From Paraburkholderia atlantica (lineage in GTDB: Bacteria; Pseudomonadota; Gammaproteobacteria; Burkholderiales; Burkholderiaceae), in NCBI RefSeq assembly GCF_009362785.1, contig NZ_WHNQ01000001.1, positions 124,001-188,000 of the forward strand: a stretch of 64,000 bases of DNA, written 5' to 3'. The notes beneath the pieces are model-generated. The model made no database searches. It was not told where the DNA came from and was given only the letters and a program-made list of their open reading frames with translations. Position numbers and translations under genes: made by a program. Positions 17,846 to 27,300 of this stretch are shown in pieces; the first letter of the stretch is position 1; the number at the start of each line of letters is the position of its first letter.

Positions 17846-18379
17846 ATGTCCACCAAAAAGATGTCGCGCGTTCTCGCCGTTGCTGCCACCGCTCTCGCCA
17901 TCGGCGCGGGCGCCGCTTACGCCGCTCAACCCGCCGAGCAGGCGCACGGCGGCCCCGGCGGCTGGCATGGCCACTTCATGAAAGAACTGAGCCAACTCCA
18001 CGATCAGCTGAAGCTGAACGCGGATCAGGAAAAGCTGTGGCAAAGCGCGCTCGATACGATGAAGCAGAACCACGAAGCGATGCGCGCCAACCACCAGCAG
18101 GCTCACGACCAGTTCAAGGCCGCGCAGCAGCAGCCTATTCTCGATCTGAACGCGATGGCCGCGACGCATCAGCAGATCGAGCAGAAGGACGCGCAACTGC
18201 GTCAACAAACCAGCGACGCGTGGCTCAAGTTCTATAACGGCCTGAACGACCAGCAGAAGACCACCGTCAGCACGGCGATCAAGCAGCGCTTCGCGCGGAT
18301 GGAACAGCGTCACGAGAAGATGCGCGAGCGTTGGAAGCATCACAATGGCGCGGCGTCGGCGCCGGCCGCCAAGCAGTAA
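17846..18379 (+). CDS. Spy/CpxP-like (LTXXQ) periplasmic protein
   Basis: A 177-residue exported protein with a signal peptide ending near AAYA-AQPAEQ. The mature part is helical and rich in Gln, His, Lys and Met, with two LTXXQ-like helices: LKLNADQEKLWQSALDTMK and the later LNDQQKTTVSTAIKQRF. Spy and CpxP proteins are periplasmic chaperones or stress sensors induced by envelope damage. AAGGAG lies six bases before the ATG at 17846. The gene is divergent from the OmpR/EnvZ-like operon and ends at a strong hairpin, consistent with a single-gene unit controlled by that system (inference). Confidence 0.82.
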   Translation: MSTKKMSRVLAVAATALAIGAGAAYAAQPAEQAHGGPGGWHGHFMKELSQLHDQLKLNADQEKLWQSALDTMKQNHEAMRANHQQAHDQFKAAQQQPILDLNAMAATHQQIEQKDAQLRQQTSDAWLKFYNGLNDQQKTTVSTAIKQRFARMEQRHEKMRERWKHHNGAASAPAAKQ

Positions 18380-18430
18380 GCGGCACGTTGCATCCGCGAG
18401 GCGTACCAGGGAGGGCGCCTCGCTAATAGA

Positions 18431-18464
18431 AAAACGCCACGGAAGAGGTTTTCCGTGGCGTTTT
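18431..18464. terminator. Bidirectional intrinsic terminator
   Basis: AAAACGCCACGGAA (18431-18444) pairs with 18451-18464 around a GAGGTT loop, ending in TTTT. It separates the convergent Spy-like and pirin genes and can serve both. Confidence 0.88.
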
Positions 18465-18518
18465 CGTTTGACGCGGCTCAGTGCATGAGGCGCAGGCCGC
18501 GCGAACCAACCGCTCGGA

Positions 18519-19229
18519 TCAGCCGTTCAACTGACCGAGATCGAACAGCAGCACTTCCGCGTCGTCGCCCTTTTCGAGCGTCACCGCGTCGACGTCGCTG
18601 AACTTCGCGGCATCGCCCGCTTCGAGCACCGTGCCGTTCACGCTCAGCGTGCCGCGCGCGACGTGCAGATAGGCGAGACGTCCCGCCGGTATTGCGAACG
18701 ACGCGTGTTCGGCGCCGTCGAACAGACCCGCGTAGATCGACGCGTCCGCATGGATCGTCACCGAGCCGTCGCGACCGTCGGGCGACGCGATTACGCGCAG
18801 GCGGCCGCGCTTGCTGTCGGCGTCGAAGCGCTTTTCCTCGTAGCCGGGCTGATCGCCCGCGCGGCGCGGAATGATCCAGATCTGCAGCAAATGCGCGAGT
18901 TCGTCGCGCGACGCGTTGAACTCGCTATGCTGCACGCCGGTGCCCGCGCTCATGCGCTGCACGTCGCCGGGACGGATCGTCGAGCCGTTGCCCATGCTGT
19001 CGCGATGCGCGAGCGCGCCCTCGAGCACATACGTGACGATCTCCATGTCACGATGCCCATGCGCGCCGAACCCCTGGCCGCCGGCGATACGGTCTTCGTT
19101 GATCACGCGCAGCGGCCCGAAGTGCACGTGCTCGGGGTCACGGTAATCGGCAAACGAGAAGCTGTGATACGAGTCGAGCCAGCCGTGGTTGGCGTGACCG
19201 CGTTCTGCGGAGCGGCGAATCTCGATCAT
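18519..19229 (-). CDS. Pirin family protein (bicupin, YhhW-like)
   Basis: A 236-residue protein of the pirin superfamily: two cupin barrels with the metal-binding motif in the first (GAHGHRDMEIVTYVLEGAL, a His/Glu set) and the pirin stretch MSAGTGVQHSE. YhhW-type pirins have quercetin 2,3-dioxygenase activity in vitro; the physiological role is usually unknown. The start MIEIRRSAERG at 19229 is standard for the family and has a nearby GGGAG. It is a single gene, with no operon partner. Confidence 0.9.
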   Translation of the reverse strand: MIEIRRSAERGHANHGWLDSYHSFSFADYRDPEHVHFGPLRVINEDRIAGGQGFGAHGHRDMEIVTYVLEGALAHRDSMGNGSTIRPGDVQRMSAGTGVQHSEFNASRDELAHLLQIWIIPRRAGDQPGYEEKRFDADSKRGRLRVIASPDGRDGSVTIHADASIYAGLFDGAEHASFAIPAGRLAYLHVARGTLSVNGTVLEAGDAAKFSDVDAVTLEKGDDAEVLLFDLGQLNG

Positions 19230-19366
19230 GGAAAGTCTCCCGGGAAGTACTCAATCAGAGCGATGACGGAAATGTAGGGGCTGCGTGTCCACTAAACAAT
19301 CGTGCGCGACCGCACCGCAGCGTTCCATCGCTGCATGCAATCGCGCGCACGGCGCGACCGGCGCGC

Positions 19367-19427
19367 GGATGGCCGACGCCCGGATGCCCCGCGCCCGGAT
19401 GCCCGGCGCCGGGATGCCCCGGCGCCC
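19367..19427. repeat. 15-bp tandem repeat, about four copies
   Basis: GGATG(G/C)CC recurs at 19367, 19382, 19397 and 19412, a regular 15-bp period; the units read GGATGCCCCGCGCCC with small variations. It is a minisatellite-like tract between the pirin gene and the amino-acid ABC operon. Confidence 0.75.
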
Positions 19428-19497
19428 GCAAATCCGCGCCGGCGTCGCGCACGCACAACGCGCTGCGCGGCGTCTTGCCGCTCGCTGCCGCCCTGCA

Positions 19498-19526
19498 CTG
19501 GCAGCTTGCCGCTCTTCGGGTAAAAT
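19498..19526 (+). promoter_or_regulatory. Candidate sigma-70 promoter for the amino-acid ABC operon
   Basis: CTGGCA (19498-19503) and TAAAAT (19521-19526) with a 17-base spacer. The GGTAAAAT form of the -10 recurs upstream of other genes here. It lies 305 bp before the binding-protein gene. Prediction by pattern only. Confidence 0.35.
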
Positions 19527-19831
19527 ACCGCGCTTTTCAAGCCGCGTGGACGTCCAGCGGGACGTGCAGGCCGCGCTGGCAAGCCTCACCGGGCCGGCCG
19601 CAACCGTGCGGCGGGCTCCGACTCGGCGCCACCCTGCGAGGCACGTCCGGCAAGCACCGAACGCGCCGGAGCAGCGCACCACGTCGGACGAACCGCCCGC
19701 GCAAGAACACCAGCGCGCGGCGACAATCCCCGCGGCACGGCAATTTTGACCGCCTAGAATAGCGACCGTCGGCCTCGGCCGGCATTCGTCGGGTCGAGTC
19801 ATCACGACGATCAGTTTGATTCAGGAGAAAC

Positions 19832-20608
19832 ATGAAGAAGTTCGCACTGTGCGTGGCTCTGGCAGTCATGGCCACCGGCGCGATGGCGAAAGAATGGAAA
19901 ACGGTGCGCATCGGGGTCGACGCCAGTTATCCGCCGTTCGAATCGAAGGCGCCTAACGGCGACATCGTGGGCTTCGATGCCGACCTGGCCCGCGCGCTGT
20001 GCGCGAAGATGAACGCGAAGTGCGTGTGGGTCGCGCAGGATCTGGACGGCCTCATTCCGGCGCTGAAAGCACGCAAGTTCGACGCGATCATTTCCTCGCT
20101 CAGCGTCACCGACAAGCGCCGCGAGCAGATCGACTTCTCCGACAAGATGTTCGACGCACCCGCCCGCATGATCGCGAAGACCGGTTCTCCGCTTCTGCCC
20201 ACCCCTGAATCGCTGAAAGGCAAGCGCGTCGGCGTCGAGCAGGGCTCGACGCAGGAACAGTACGCGAAGGTCTGGTGGGAACCGAAGGGCGTGGTCGTCG
20301 TGCCGTACCAGAATCAGGACCAGGTGTACGCGGATCTCGCATCGGGCCGTCTCGACGCCGCGCTGCAGGACGAAGTGCAGGCCGACGCCGGCTTTCTGAA
20401 GACGCCGCGCGGCAAGGGCTTCGGCTGGGCCGGTCCGGAAGTGAAGGATCCGAAGACGATCGGCGAAGGCACCGCGATCGGTCTGCGCAAGGGCGATGCC
20501 GACCTGAAGGCGAAGTTCAATCAGGCGCTCGCCGAGGTTCATCGGGACGGCACGTTCAAAAAGCTCGAGAAGCAGTACTTCGACTTCGACATTTATCCTG
20601 GCCGTTGA
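19832..20608 (+). CDS. Periplasmic amino-acid-binding protein (histidine/arginine/ornithine type)
   Basis: A 258-residue family-3 solute-binding protein with a cleaved signal peptide (MKKFALCVALAVMATGAMA, then KEW). The mature start VRIGVDASYPPFESK and the segments GFDADLARALCAKM and DAIISSLSVTDKRREQIDFS are typical of HisJ/ArtJ/LAO proteins that bind basic amino acids. It delivers substrate to the permease pair downstream. AGGAG lies eight bases before the ATG at 19832. The 281-bp gap to the next gene suggests that the binding protein may be made in excess through mRNA processing or an internal promoter, as is usual for such operons. Confidence 0.92.
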   Translation: MKKFALCVALAVMATGAMAKEWKTVRIGVDASYPPFESKAPNGDIVGFDADLARALCAKMNAKCVWVAQDLDGLIPALKARKFDAIISSLSVTDKRREQIDFSDKMFDAPARMIAKTGSPLLPTPESLKGKRVGVEQGSTQEQYAKVWWEPKGVVVVPYQNQDQVYADLASGRLDAALQDEVQADAGFLKTPRGKGFGWAGPEVKDPKTIGEGTAIGLRKGDADLKAKFNQALAEVHRDGTFKKLEKQYFDFDIYPGR

Positions 20609-20889
20609 GCGAAACAGGCAGGATACTGAGTGGTAAGCCGGCTCGGGCCGGTGGCGATGACAGTGCAAGTGGCATCGAAGGTGGCAACACAAGGCAGTAG
20701 ATTCAAAACAATCCGAGACGAAAGTCCCAAAAGCGCGCTGCAGGAGCCACCAACGTTTCTGCGGCATGATTTGCACAGCGGCACGCTGTGTGCCGCGGAT
20801 CACGGCGAGCCAGGCGCTCGTCCCCGACGCGGCGCATCGCGGGCCGCGTCTTTCGCGGTGCGCGAGAAGCGCATCGTCGAGGACTACCT

Positions 20890-21579
20890 ATGTTCCTTCA
20901 AGGCTACGGCCCGCTACTCCTCAGCGGCACCTGGCAAACCGTCAAGCTGGCGGTGTTCTCGCTCGCGCTCGCGTTCGTGCTCGGTCTGCTCGGCGCGGCG
21001 GCGAAACTGTCGAAAAACCGCCTGTCGAACGGCGTCGGCACCGTCTACACGACGCTCGTGCGCGGCGTGCCCGATCTCGTGCTGATGCTGCTGCTGTTCT
21101 ATAGCATCCAGATCTGGCTGAACAACCTGACCGACGCGATGGGCTGGGAACAGATCGACATCGACCCGTTCGTGGCCGGTGTCGCGGTGCTCGGCTTCAT
21201 CTACGGCGCGTACTTCACCGAGACGTTCCGCGGCGCGTTTCTGGCGGTGCCGCGCGGCCAGCTCGAAGCGGGTGCGGCCTACGGCATGACGAGCTGGCAG
21301 GTGTTCTCGCGCGTGATGTTCCCGCAGATGATGCGCTTCGCGCTGCCGGGCATCGGCAATAACTGGCAGGTGATGGTCAAGGCGACCGCGCTCGTGTCGA
21401 TCATCGGTCTCGCCGATGTCGTCAAGGCCTCGCAGGACGCCGGCAAGGGCACCCTGCGGTTCTTCTTCTTCACCCTGCTCGCGGGGGCGATCTATCTCGT
21501 CATCACCACAGTGTCGAACTTCGTGCTGATGTACCTCGAAAAGCGTTACTCGACCGGCGTGCGAAAGGCGGATCTATGA
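20890..21579 (+). CDS. hisQ: Amino-acid ABC transporter permease, HisQ-like
   Basis: A 229-residue inner-membrane permease starting MFLQGYGPLLLSGTWQT, the usual HisQ/ArtQ opening, with GAGG seven bases before the ATG at 20890. The cytoplasmic EAA loop is visible as EAGAAYGMTSWQVFSRVMFP. It pairs with the following permease and the HisP-like ATPase to import a basic amino acid. Its TGA overlaps the next ATG (ATGA at 21576-21579), so the two permeases are made together. The gene symbol is by analogy to the Salmonella histidine operon; arginine or ornithine could equally be the substrate. Confidence 0.9.
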   Translation: MFLQGYGPLLLSGTWQTVKLAVFSLALAFVLGLLGAAAKLSKNRLSNGVGTVYTTLVRGVPDLVLMLLLFYSIQIWLNNLTDAMGWEQIDIDPFVAGVAVLGFIYGAYFTETFRGAFLAVPRGQLEAGAAYGMTSWQVFSRVMFPQMMRFALPGIGNNWQVMVKATALVSIIGLADVVKASQDAGKGTLRFFFFTLLAGAIYLVITTVSNFVLMYLEKRYSTGVRKADL

Positions 21580-22289
21580 TCGAGATCATTCAGCAATACT
21601 GGCGCAACTATCTGTTCACCGATGGCTATCGCTTCACCGGCGTCGCGATCACGTTGTGGCTGCTGGTCGTGTCGATCGGCCTGGGCTTCTGCCTGTCGGT
21701 GCCGCTCGCGGTTGCGCGTGTGTCGAAGAAGAAATGGCTCGCGGGCCTCGTGTGGCTCTATACCTATATCTTCCGCGGCACGCCGCTCTATGTGCAGTTG
21801 CTGCTGTGTTACACGGGTCTCTACAGCCTCGAGATCATCCGCAACAACGAGCTGACCAACGCGTTCTTCCGCGACGGCATGCACTGCACGCTGCTCGCGT
21901 TCACGCTGAACACCTGCGCGTACACGACCGAAATCTTCGCGGGCGCGATCAAGGCGACGCCTTATGGCGAGATCGAAGCGGCGCGCGCGTACGGCATGTC
22001 GTCGTTCACGCTGTACCGGCGCGTGATTCTGCCGTCGGCGCTGCGTCGCGCACTGCCCTACTACAGCAACGAAGTGATCCTGATGCTGCACGCGACCACG
22101 GTCGCGTTCACGGCCACGGTGCCGGACATCCTGAAGATCGCGCGCGACGTGAACTCCGCGACGTATCAGTCGTTCAACGCGTTCGGCATCGCCGCGCTGC
22201 TGTATCTGTGCATTTCTTTCGCGCTCGTGTGGCTGTTCCGCCGCGCCGAGCGTCGCTGGCTCGCTTACCTGCGGCCGCAAGGCAAGTAA
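21576..22289 (+). CDS. hisM: Amino-acid ABC transporter permease, HisM-like
   Basis: A 237-residue permease, the partner of the preceding gene, with the EAA loop [20 protein letters not shown]. The N-terminal region contains a membrane helix ([20 protein letters not shown]) and the loop [14 protein letters not shown] typical of HisM/ArtM. The start overlaps the upstream stop by four bases, indicating translational coupling. It is followed 37 bp later by the ATPase gene. Confidence 0.9.
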   Translation: MIEIIQQYWRNYLFTDGYRFTGVAITLWLLVVSIGLGFCLSVPLAVARVSKKKWLAGLVWLYTYIFRGTPLYVQLLLCYTGLYSLEIIRNNELTNAFFRDGMHCTLLAFTLNTCAYTTEIFAGAIKATPYGEIEAARAYGMSSFTLYRRVILPSALRRALPYYSNEVILMLHATTVAFTATVPDILKIARDVNSATYQSFNAFGIAALLYLCISFALVWLFRRAERRWLAYLRPQGK

Positions 22290-22326
22290 CCACGCGTCCC
22301 TGGACAAGCAAGCGTTAAGGACCCTG

Positions 22327-23106
22327 ATGAACTCCAAGAAGCAGAAGCTCTTCGTCGACGAGCTTCACAAAAAGTATGGCGACAACGAAGTCCTCAAGGG
22401 CGTGTCGCTGAAAGCCAATGCCGGCGACGTGATCAGCGTGATCGGTTCGTCCGGTTCGGGCAAGAGCACGATGCTCCGCTGCATCAACTTTCTGGAACAG
22501 CCGAACGCCGGGCGCATCTTCGTCGACGGCGAGGAAGTACGCACGCAGACCGCCAAGGACGGCGCGTTGCGCGTGTCGGACCCGAAGCAGTTGCAGCGCG
22601 TGCGCACCAAGCTTTCGATGGTGTTCCAGCACTTCAACCTGTGGTCGCACATGAACGTGCTCGAGAACATCATCGAGGCGCCGGTACATGTGCTCGGTCT
22701 GAAGCGCAAGGAAGCCGAAGACCGTGCGCGCGAATATCTGGAGAAGGTCGGTCTCGCGCCGCGTCTCGAGAAGCAGTATCCGTCGCATCTGTCGGGCGGC
22801 CAGCAGCAGCGTGTCGCGATCGCGCGGGCGCTGGCGATGCACCCGGACGTGATGCTGTTCGACGAACCGACCTCGGCGCTCGACCCGGAGCTCGTCGGCG
22901 AAGTACTGAAGGTGATGCAGAAGCTCGCCGAGGAAGGCCGCACGATGATCGTCGTCACGCACGAAATGGGCTTCGCGCGCAACGTGTCGAACCATGTGAT
23001 GTTCCTGCATCAGGGACGCGTCGAGGAAGAAGGCCATCCCGACGAAGTGTTCAAAAACACGAAAAGCGAGCGTCTGAAGCAATTCCTGTCGGGCAGTCTC
23101 AAGTAA
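22327..23106 (+). CDS. hisP: Amino-acid ABC transporter ATPase, HisP-like
   Basis: A 259-residue ATP-binding subunit: Walker [11 protein letters not shown]-loop in [17 protein letters not shown] (a HisP hallmark), signature LSGGQQQRV, Walker [13 protein letters not shown] and H-loop VTHEMG. It powers the HisQ/HisM-like permease pair. The protein begins [28 protein letters not shown], with a weak AAGGA upstream. It is the last gene of the operon, ending at the intrinsic terminator 23168-23190. Confidence 0.94.
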   Translation: MNSKKQKLFVDELHKKYGDNEVLKGVSLKANAGDVISVIGSSGSGKSTMLRCINFLEQPNAGRIFVDGEEVRTQTAKDGALRVSDPKQLQRVRTKLSMVFQHFNLWSHMNVLENIIEAPVHVLGLKRKEAEDRAREYLEKVGLAPRLEKQYPSHLSGGQQQRVAIARALAMHPDVMLFDEPTSALDPELVGEVLKVMQKLAEEGRTMIVVTHEMGFARNVSNHVMFLHQGRVEEEGHPDEVFKNTKSERLKQFLSGSLK

Positions 23107-23167
23107 TAAAAATTACCCGCGACTTACGATGCGAATAACATCGAAAATGTAGTCAATGTAGTTTTAC

Positions 23168-23190
23168 AAGGCGCTTACGAGCGCCTTTTT
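23168..23190 (+). terminator. Intrinsic terminator of the amino-acid ABC operon
   Basis: AAGGCGCT (23168-23175) pairs with AGCGCCTT (23180-23187) around a TACG loop, followed by a T run. Confidence 0.88.
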
Positions 23191-23721
23191 CGTTTTTGCC
23201 GCCCCCTTCCTACCGGCCATTCGAACGACGAAAAAGCGCCGAAAATCCCACAAAACGGGCTATTCAAGCCTGTTTTTCGCCCTAACCTGCCACTTTGGAC
23301 TCGTCAATAGTGGCAATCCTTAATACGGCCTGTTCCGAGCCGCGATTCCCTTGCCGGACAAGGCTTTGCGCCCTTTTCCAAGGGACTCCACCGGGTCCCG
23401 CCGCACATTCGTATTGCAATTTGGCGACACCGCCTGTGGACGGTACTAATTTCTTCTCCCAGTTAAAGTTATTTTTGATAAATTGGTAACCAAAGTAGCA
23501 AAACAAAGTTGATTAAAAGTAGTTTCACTTCAAAACACAGAGGAGAACCGGTCGGCGTGGGATCGGCATGACGCAAAGATAGCTCGACGCTACATGTCAT
23601 GGCAGGAGCACCCCTATCCACCCGCCACTCTCCCCTGGTACCGCTTCCTGTTCGGTGCTGACCGCGTCCGAACACCACTCGCAGTACTGGGTTTCTTTTT
23701 TGACAGGGTATGGAGGAGAAG
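23191..23721. other. Intergenic region with AT-rich porin promoter area
   Basis: About 530 bp without a gene. The part from about 23440 to 23545 is distinctly AT-rich for this genome (for example TTATTTTTGATAAATTGG) and lies 180-280 bp before the porin start, so it probably contains the porin promoter and a long 5' leader. I could not pick a unique -35/-10 pair. Confidence 0.45.
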
Positions 23722-24879
23722 ATGAAGAAAGCTTTGCTCGTCGCTGCGCTGATGTCGGCCGGCGTTGTTGCACACGCTCAGAGCAGCGTCACGCTGTATG
23801 GCCGTTTGGATGCAGGTCTCGAGTACATGTCGGGCGTCCCGACCGGCGCTAACGCCAACGGTGCGGCCAATACCAGCTCGAACCGCTTCAAGGCGGAAAG
23901 CGGCGACTGGGGCACCAGCCTGTGGGGCATGAAGGGTGTCGAAGACATCGGCGCCGGCAACAAGATTCTGTTCCAGTTGGAAGGCTCGTTCAACACGATG
24001 ACGGGCGCGGGTCCTGGCGGCGGCGGTCTCTTCAATCGCTGGGCAACGGTCGGCATCTCGAACGACCAGTTCGGTACGTTCACGATGGGCCGCATGCTGT
24101 TCATCTCGAACGGCGTGTGGGACTTCGACCCGTTCGGTCAGTCCAACTGGTCGTCGGCATCGCTCGTGCGTGGCCGCAACTGGCCGCAGTCGAGCAACAA
24201 CTTCGCGTACCAGTCGCCGAAGATCGCGGGCTTTGACTTCTACGGTCAATACGCGCTGTCGAACGCGACGAGCTGGAACGGTAACGGCACGACGCCGCAA
24301 GGTCGCGAAGCTGGCGCGCAGGTCACCTACACGACCTCGCTGTTCCAGATCCGCGGTCTGTACGACGAAATTCGCAACCCGACGACCGGCGGTTTGTGGG
24401 GTGGCCCGGTCGCCAACAACGGCATCAATACGGCTAACACGAGCAACGGCGTCTTCGCGGCATCGCGCGAGTACTCAGCTCTGGTGAACGTGTTCCTCGG
24501 CCAGTTCAAGATTCAGGCCGCTTACCAGGCAGTCCGCTCGGCAGGTGCGACGAACGTTGCTCCTGGTCAGCCGACCACCCTGGATCACGAATGGGGCGGT
24601 GTGACGTGGCAGGCAACGCCGGCTGCAGCGCTGATCGCGGCGGTCTACCACGTGAACGGCAACAACGGCGCGGGCAATGCGACGATCTACACGATCGGCG
24701 GTTCGTACAACCTGTCGAAGCGCACGCTGCTCGACCTGCAGGCAGCAACGGTGCGCAACAGCCGCAATGCCAACTTCGGTCTGAACGCGAACAATGCGGG
24801 CTTCGCCGCTGCAACGGACAACCCGCTGCAAGGCCGCCAGCAAACCGGCGTCTACGCAGGTATCCAGCACTCGTTCTAA
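23722..24879 (+). CDS. Outer-membrane porin (Burkholderia type, Porin_4)
   Basis: A 385-residue trimeric-type porin. The signal peptide MKKALLVAALMSAGVVAHA is followed by QSSVTLYGRLDAGLEY, the standard opening of Burkholderiales porins, and the protein ends in an aromatic residue (YAGIQHSF), as required for outer-membrane assembly. The alternating strands and Gly/Asn-rich loops fit a 16-strand barrel. The start at 23722 has GGAGGAG just upstream; the in-frame ATG at 23710 would place that ribosome site inside the gene. It probably forms a general diffusion pore for small solutes. Confidence 0.94.
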   Translation: MKKALLVAALMSAGVVAHAQSSVTLYGRLDAGLEYMSGVPTGANANGAANTSSNRFKAESGDWGTSLWGMKGVEDIGAGNKILFQLEGSFNTMTGAGPGGGGLFNRWATVGISNDQFGTFTMGRMLFISNGVWDFDPFGQSNWSSASLVRGRNWPQSSNNFAYQSPKIAGFDFYGQYALSNATSWNGNGTTPQGREAGAQVTYTTSLFQIRGLYDEIRNPTTGGLWGGPVANNGINTANTSNGVFAASREYSALVNVFLGQFKIQAAYQAVRSAGATNVAPGQPTTLDHEWGGVTWQATPAAALIAAVYHVNGNNGAGNATIYTIGGSYNLSKRTLLDLQAATVRNSRNANFGLNANNAGFAAATDNPLQGRQQTGVYAGIQHSF

Positions 24880-24891
24880 TCGAACGGTGCG

Positions 24892-25005
24892 CCCCGAGGG
24901 TCACACCTCGGGGTGTAACACAGGTTTCTTCAAGAGAATCTTTTTCACGCTGCTGCGAGAGGCGCGTATCGGTGCAATATCCGCAAGGGTATTGCACCGT
25001 TTTTT
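24892..25005 (+). terminator. Porin terminator region (two hairpins)
   Basis: The first hairpin, CCCCGAGG (24892-24899) with 24906-24913, has no T run. The second, CGGTGCAATA (24970-24979) with 24990-24999, is followed by TTTTTT and is the proper intrinsic terminator. Confidence 0.82.
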
Positions 25006-25062
25006 CTTCGGCGGCCGAATTCGAGTACTTGCCCGCACCCGGCCGGTGCGTGCTTGCGCAGC

Positions 25063-25455
<393 letters not shown>

Positions 25456-25503
25456 CTACGCCGCGCCGGATGCATTGCGGCATCCGCGCGCGGGTGCCGT
25501 CTT

Positions 25504-27204
25504 TCACTCCACCGGTTCGGTGTAGCGCGACGTGATCGGATAACGCCAGTCGCGCCCGAACGCGCGATGGGTGACGCGAATGCCGATCGGCGCCTGACGG
25601 CGCTTGTACTCGTTGATCTTGATCAGGCGCGTGACGCGCTTCACGTCGTCGACCCGATAGCCCGCCGCGATGATTTCCGCCAGCGAACGGTCCTCCTCCA
25701 TGTACATGCGCATGATCGCGTCGAGTACTTCGTATTCGGGCAGGCTGTCCTGGTCGGTCTGGTTCTCGCGCAACTCGGCGGACGGCGCGCGGGTCAGAAT
25801 CCGCTCGGGGATCACGTCGCGCGTCGCAAACGTGGTGGCCGCGTTGCGATAGCGGCACAGCCGGTACACGAGCGTCTTCGCGATGTCCTTGATCACCGCG
25901 AAGCCGCCGGCCATGTCGCCGTACAGCGTGCAGTAGCCGACCGCCATTTCGCTTTTGTTGCCGGTGGTCAGCACGATCGAGCCGAACTTGTTCGACAGCG
26001 CCATCAGCAGCGTGCCGCGAATGCGCGCCTGAATGTTCTCTTCGGTCGCGTCTTCGGCGCGGCCGGCGAACTCCTCCGCGAGCGAGCCGCGGAACGCATC
26101 GAACATCGGCGCGATCGCAATCTCGTCGTAACGCACGCCGACGCGGCGCGCCATCTCGGCGGCGTCGGTGGTGGAAATGTCGGCCGTGTAGCGCGACGGC
26201 ATCATCACCGCGCGTACCTTGTCGGCGCCGAGCGCATCGCACGCGACGGCCAGCACGAGCGCCGAATCGACACCGCCCGACAAACCGATCAGCGCGCCCG
26301 GAAAACCGTTCTTGCCGATGTAGTCGCGCACGCCCATCACGAGCGCCGCGTACACCTGCGCTTCGATCGATTGCTCCGGCGCGATCGCGGCCGGCAGCGG
26401 TTCGCCGTCGTCGAACTCGACAATCGCCGTGGCTTCCTCGAACTGCGCGAGCTTCGCGACGAGTGCGCCCTGCGCGTCGAGCACGAACGAACCGCCGTCG
26501 AACACGAGTTCGTCCTGGCCGCCGACCATGTTCACGTAGACCATCGGAATGCCGGTCTCGCGAATCCGCGCGCGCAGGATGTCGAAGCGCACCGCTTCCT
26601 TGTTCAGGTGATACGGCGAGCCGTTCGGAATCAGCAGCACCTGCGCGCCCGCGGCCTTCGCCATCTGCGCGGCCGACGCATGCCATGCGTCTTCGCAGAT
26701 CACGACACCGTACTTGAGCCCATCGAGTTCGAACACGAACGGCTGCGGGTCAGACGCGAAGTAGCGCTTCTCGTCGAACACCTCGGTGTTCGGCAGATCC
26801 TGCTTGCGATAGGTGCCCTTCACTTCGCCGTCGACGATCAGCGACGCCGCGTTGAACGTATCGACCGGCGGCACGCCGCGCTCGATCGGCGCGTTTGCAT
26901 TACCATGGCCGTTCGCCGGGTTGTCCGACCCGTCGCGCAGCGGATGACCGACGATCACATGCAGACCGGTGAACGGCTTCAACTGCGCGGCAAGATCGGC
27001 CAACGCGGCCGCGCTTGCGGTGTAGAAAGCGGGGCGCAGCAGCAGGTCTTCGGGCGGATAACCCGACAGCGCGAGTTCAGGCGCGACCAGCAGTTTCGCA
27101 CCACCGCTGTGCGCGGCGCGCGCGGCGGCGACGATCTTCGCGACGTTGCCGGCGAAGTCGCCGACGGTGACATTGATTTGAGCAAGAGCGATTCGGGTCT
27201 TCAT
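25504..27204 (-). CDS. nadE: Glutamine-dependent NAD(+) synthetase
   Basis: A 566-residue two-domain enzyme making NAD from nicotinate adenine dinucleotide, ATP and glutamine. The N-terminal nitrilase-like glutaminase domain (1-270) carries the catalytic Cys in GVVICEDAW and the Glu in LLVAPELALSGYPPEDL. The C-terminal synthetase domain has the ATP pyrophosphatase P-loop GLSGGVDSALVLAV and GTLLMALSNK. I chose the ATG at 27204 (MKTRIALAQINVTVGDF), which matches the family; the open frame continues to 27273. The ribosome site is weak. It is divergent from the COG3146 gene. Confidence 0.94.
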   Translation of the reverse strand: MKTRIALAQINVTVGDFAGNVAKIVAAARAAHSGGAKLLVAPELALSGYPPEDLLLRPAFYTASAAALADLAAQLKPFTGLHVIVGHPLRDGSDNPANGHGNANAPIERGVPPVDTFNAASLIVDGEVKGTYRKQDLPNTEVFDEKRYFASDPQPFVFELDGLKYGVVICEDAWHASAAQMAKAAGAQVLLIPNGSPYHLNKEAVRFDILRARIRETGIPMVYVNMVGGQDELVFDGGSFVLDAQGALVAKLAQFEEATAIVEFDDGEPLPAAIAPEQSIEAQVYAALVMGVRDYIGKNGFPGALIGLSGGVDSALVLAVACDALGADKVRAVMMPSRYTADISTTDAAEMARRVGVRYDEIAIAPMFDAFRGSLAEEFAGRAEDATEENIQARIRGTLLMALSNKFGSIVLTTGNKSEMAVGYCTLYGDMAGGFAVIKDIAKTLVYRLCRYRNAATTFATRDVIPERILTRAPSAELRENQTDQDSLPEYEVLDAIMRMYMEEDRSLAEIIAAGYRVDDVKRVTRLIKINEYKRRQAPIGIRVTHRAFGRDWRYPITSRYTEPVE

Positions 27205-27300
27205 GGCAGGATCGACAGGCAAGCCTTCACGGGCCGCGGTACCGCGGCTCGATGGCTCGACGGAATTGAACAAACCGGATAAACGAACTCAACGAACGAC

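Larger units (their letters stand above)
19230..19831. other. 602-bp intergenic region upstream of the amino-acid ABC operon
   Basis: Very GC-rich left half with a 15-bp tandem repeat (listed separately) and a probable promoter near 19500. Open frames exist on both strands but none has a good ribosome site or a protein-like composition, so I call no gene. Confidence 0.45.

Noticed and set aside
24970..24999. GGTGCAATA inverted repeat as an NtrC binding site
   Set aside because: It is followed by six T residues and lies at the porin end, so a terminator is the simpler reading.
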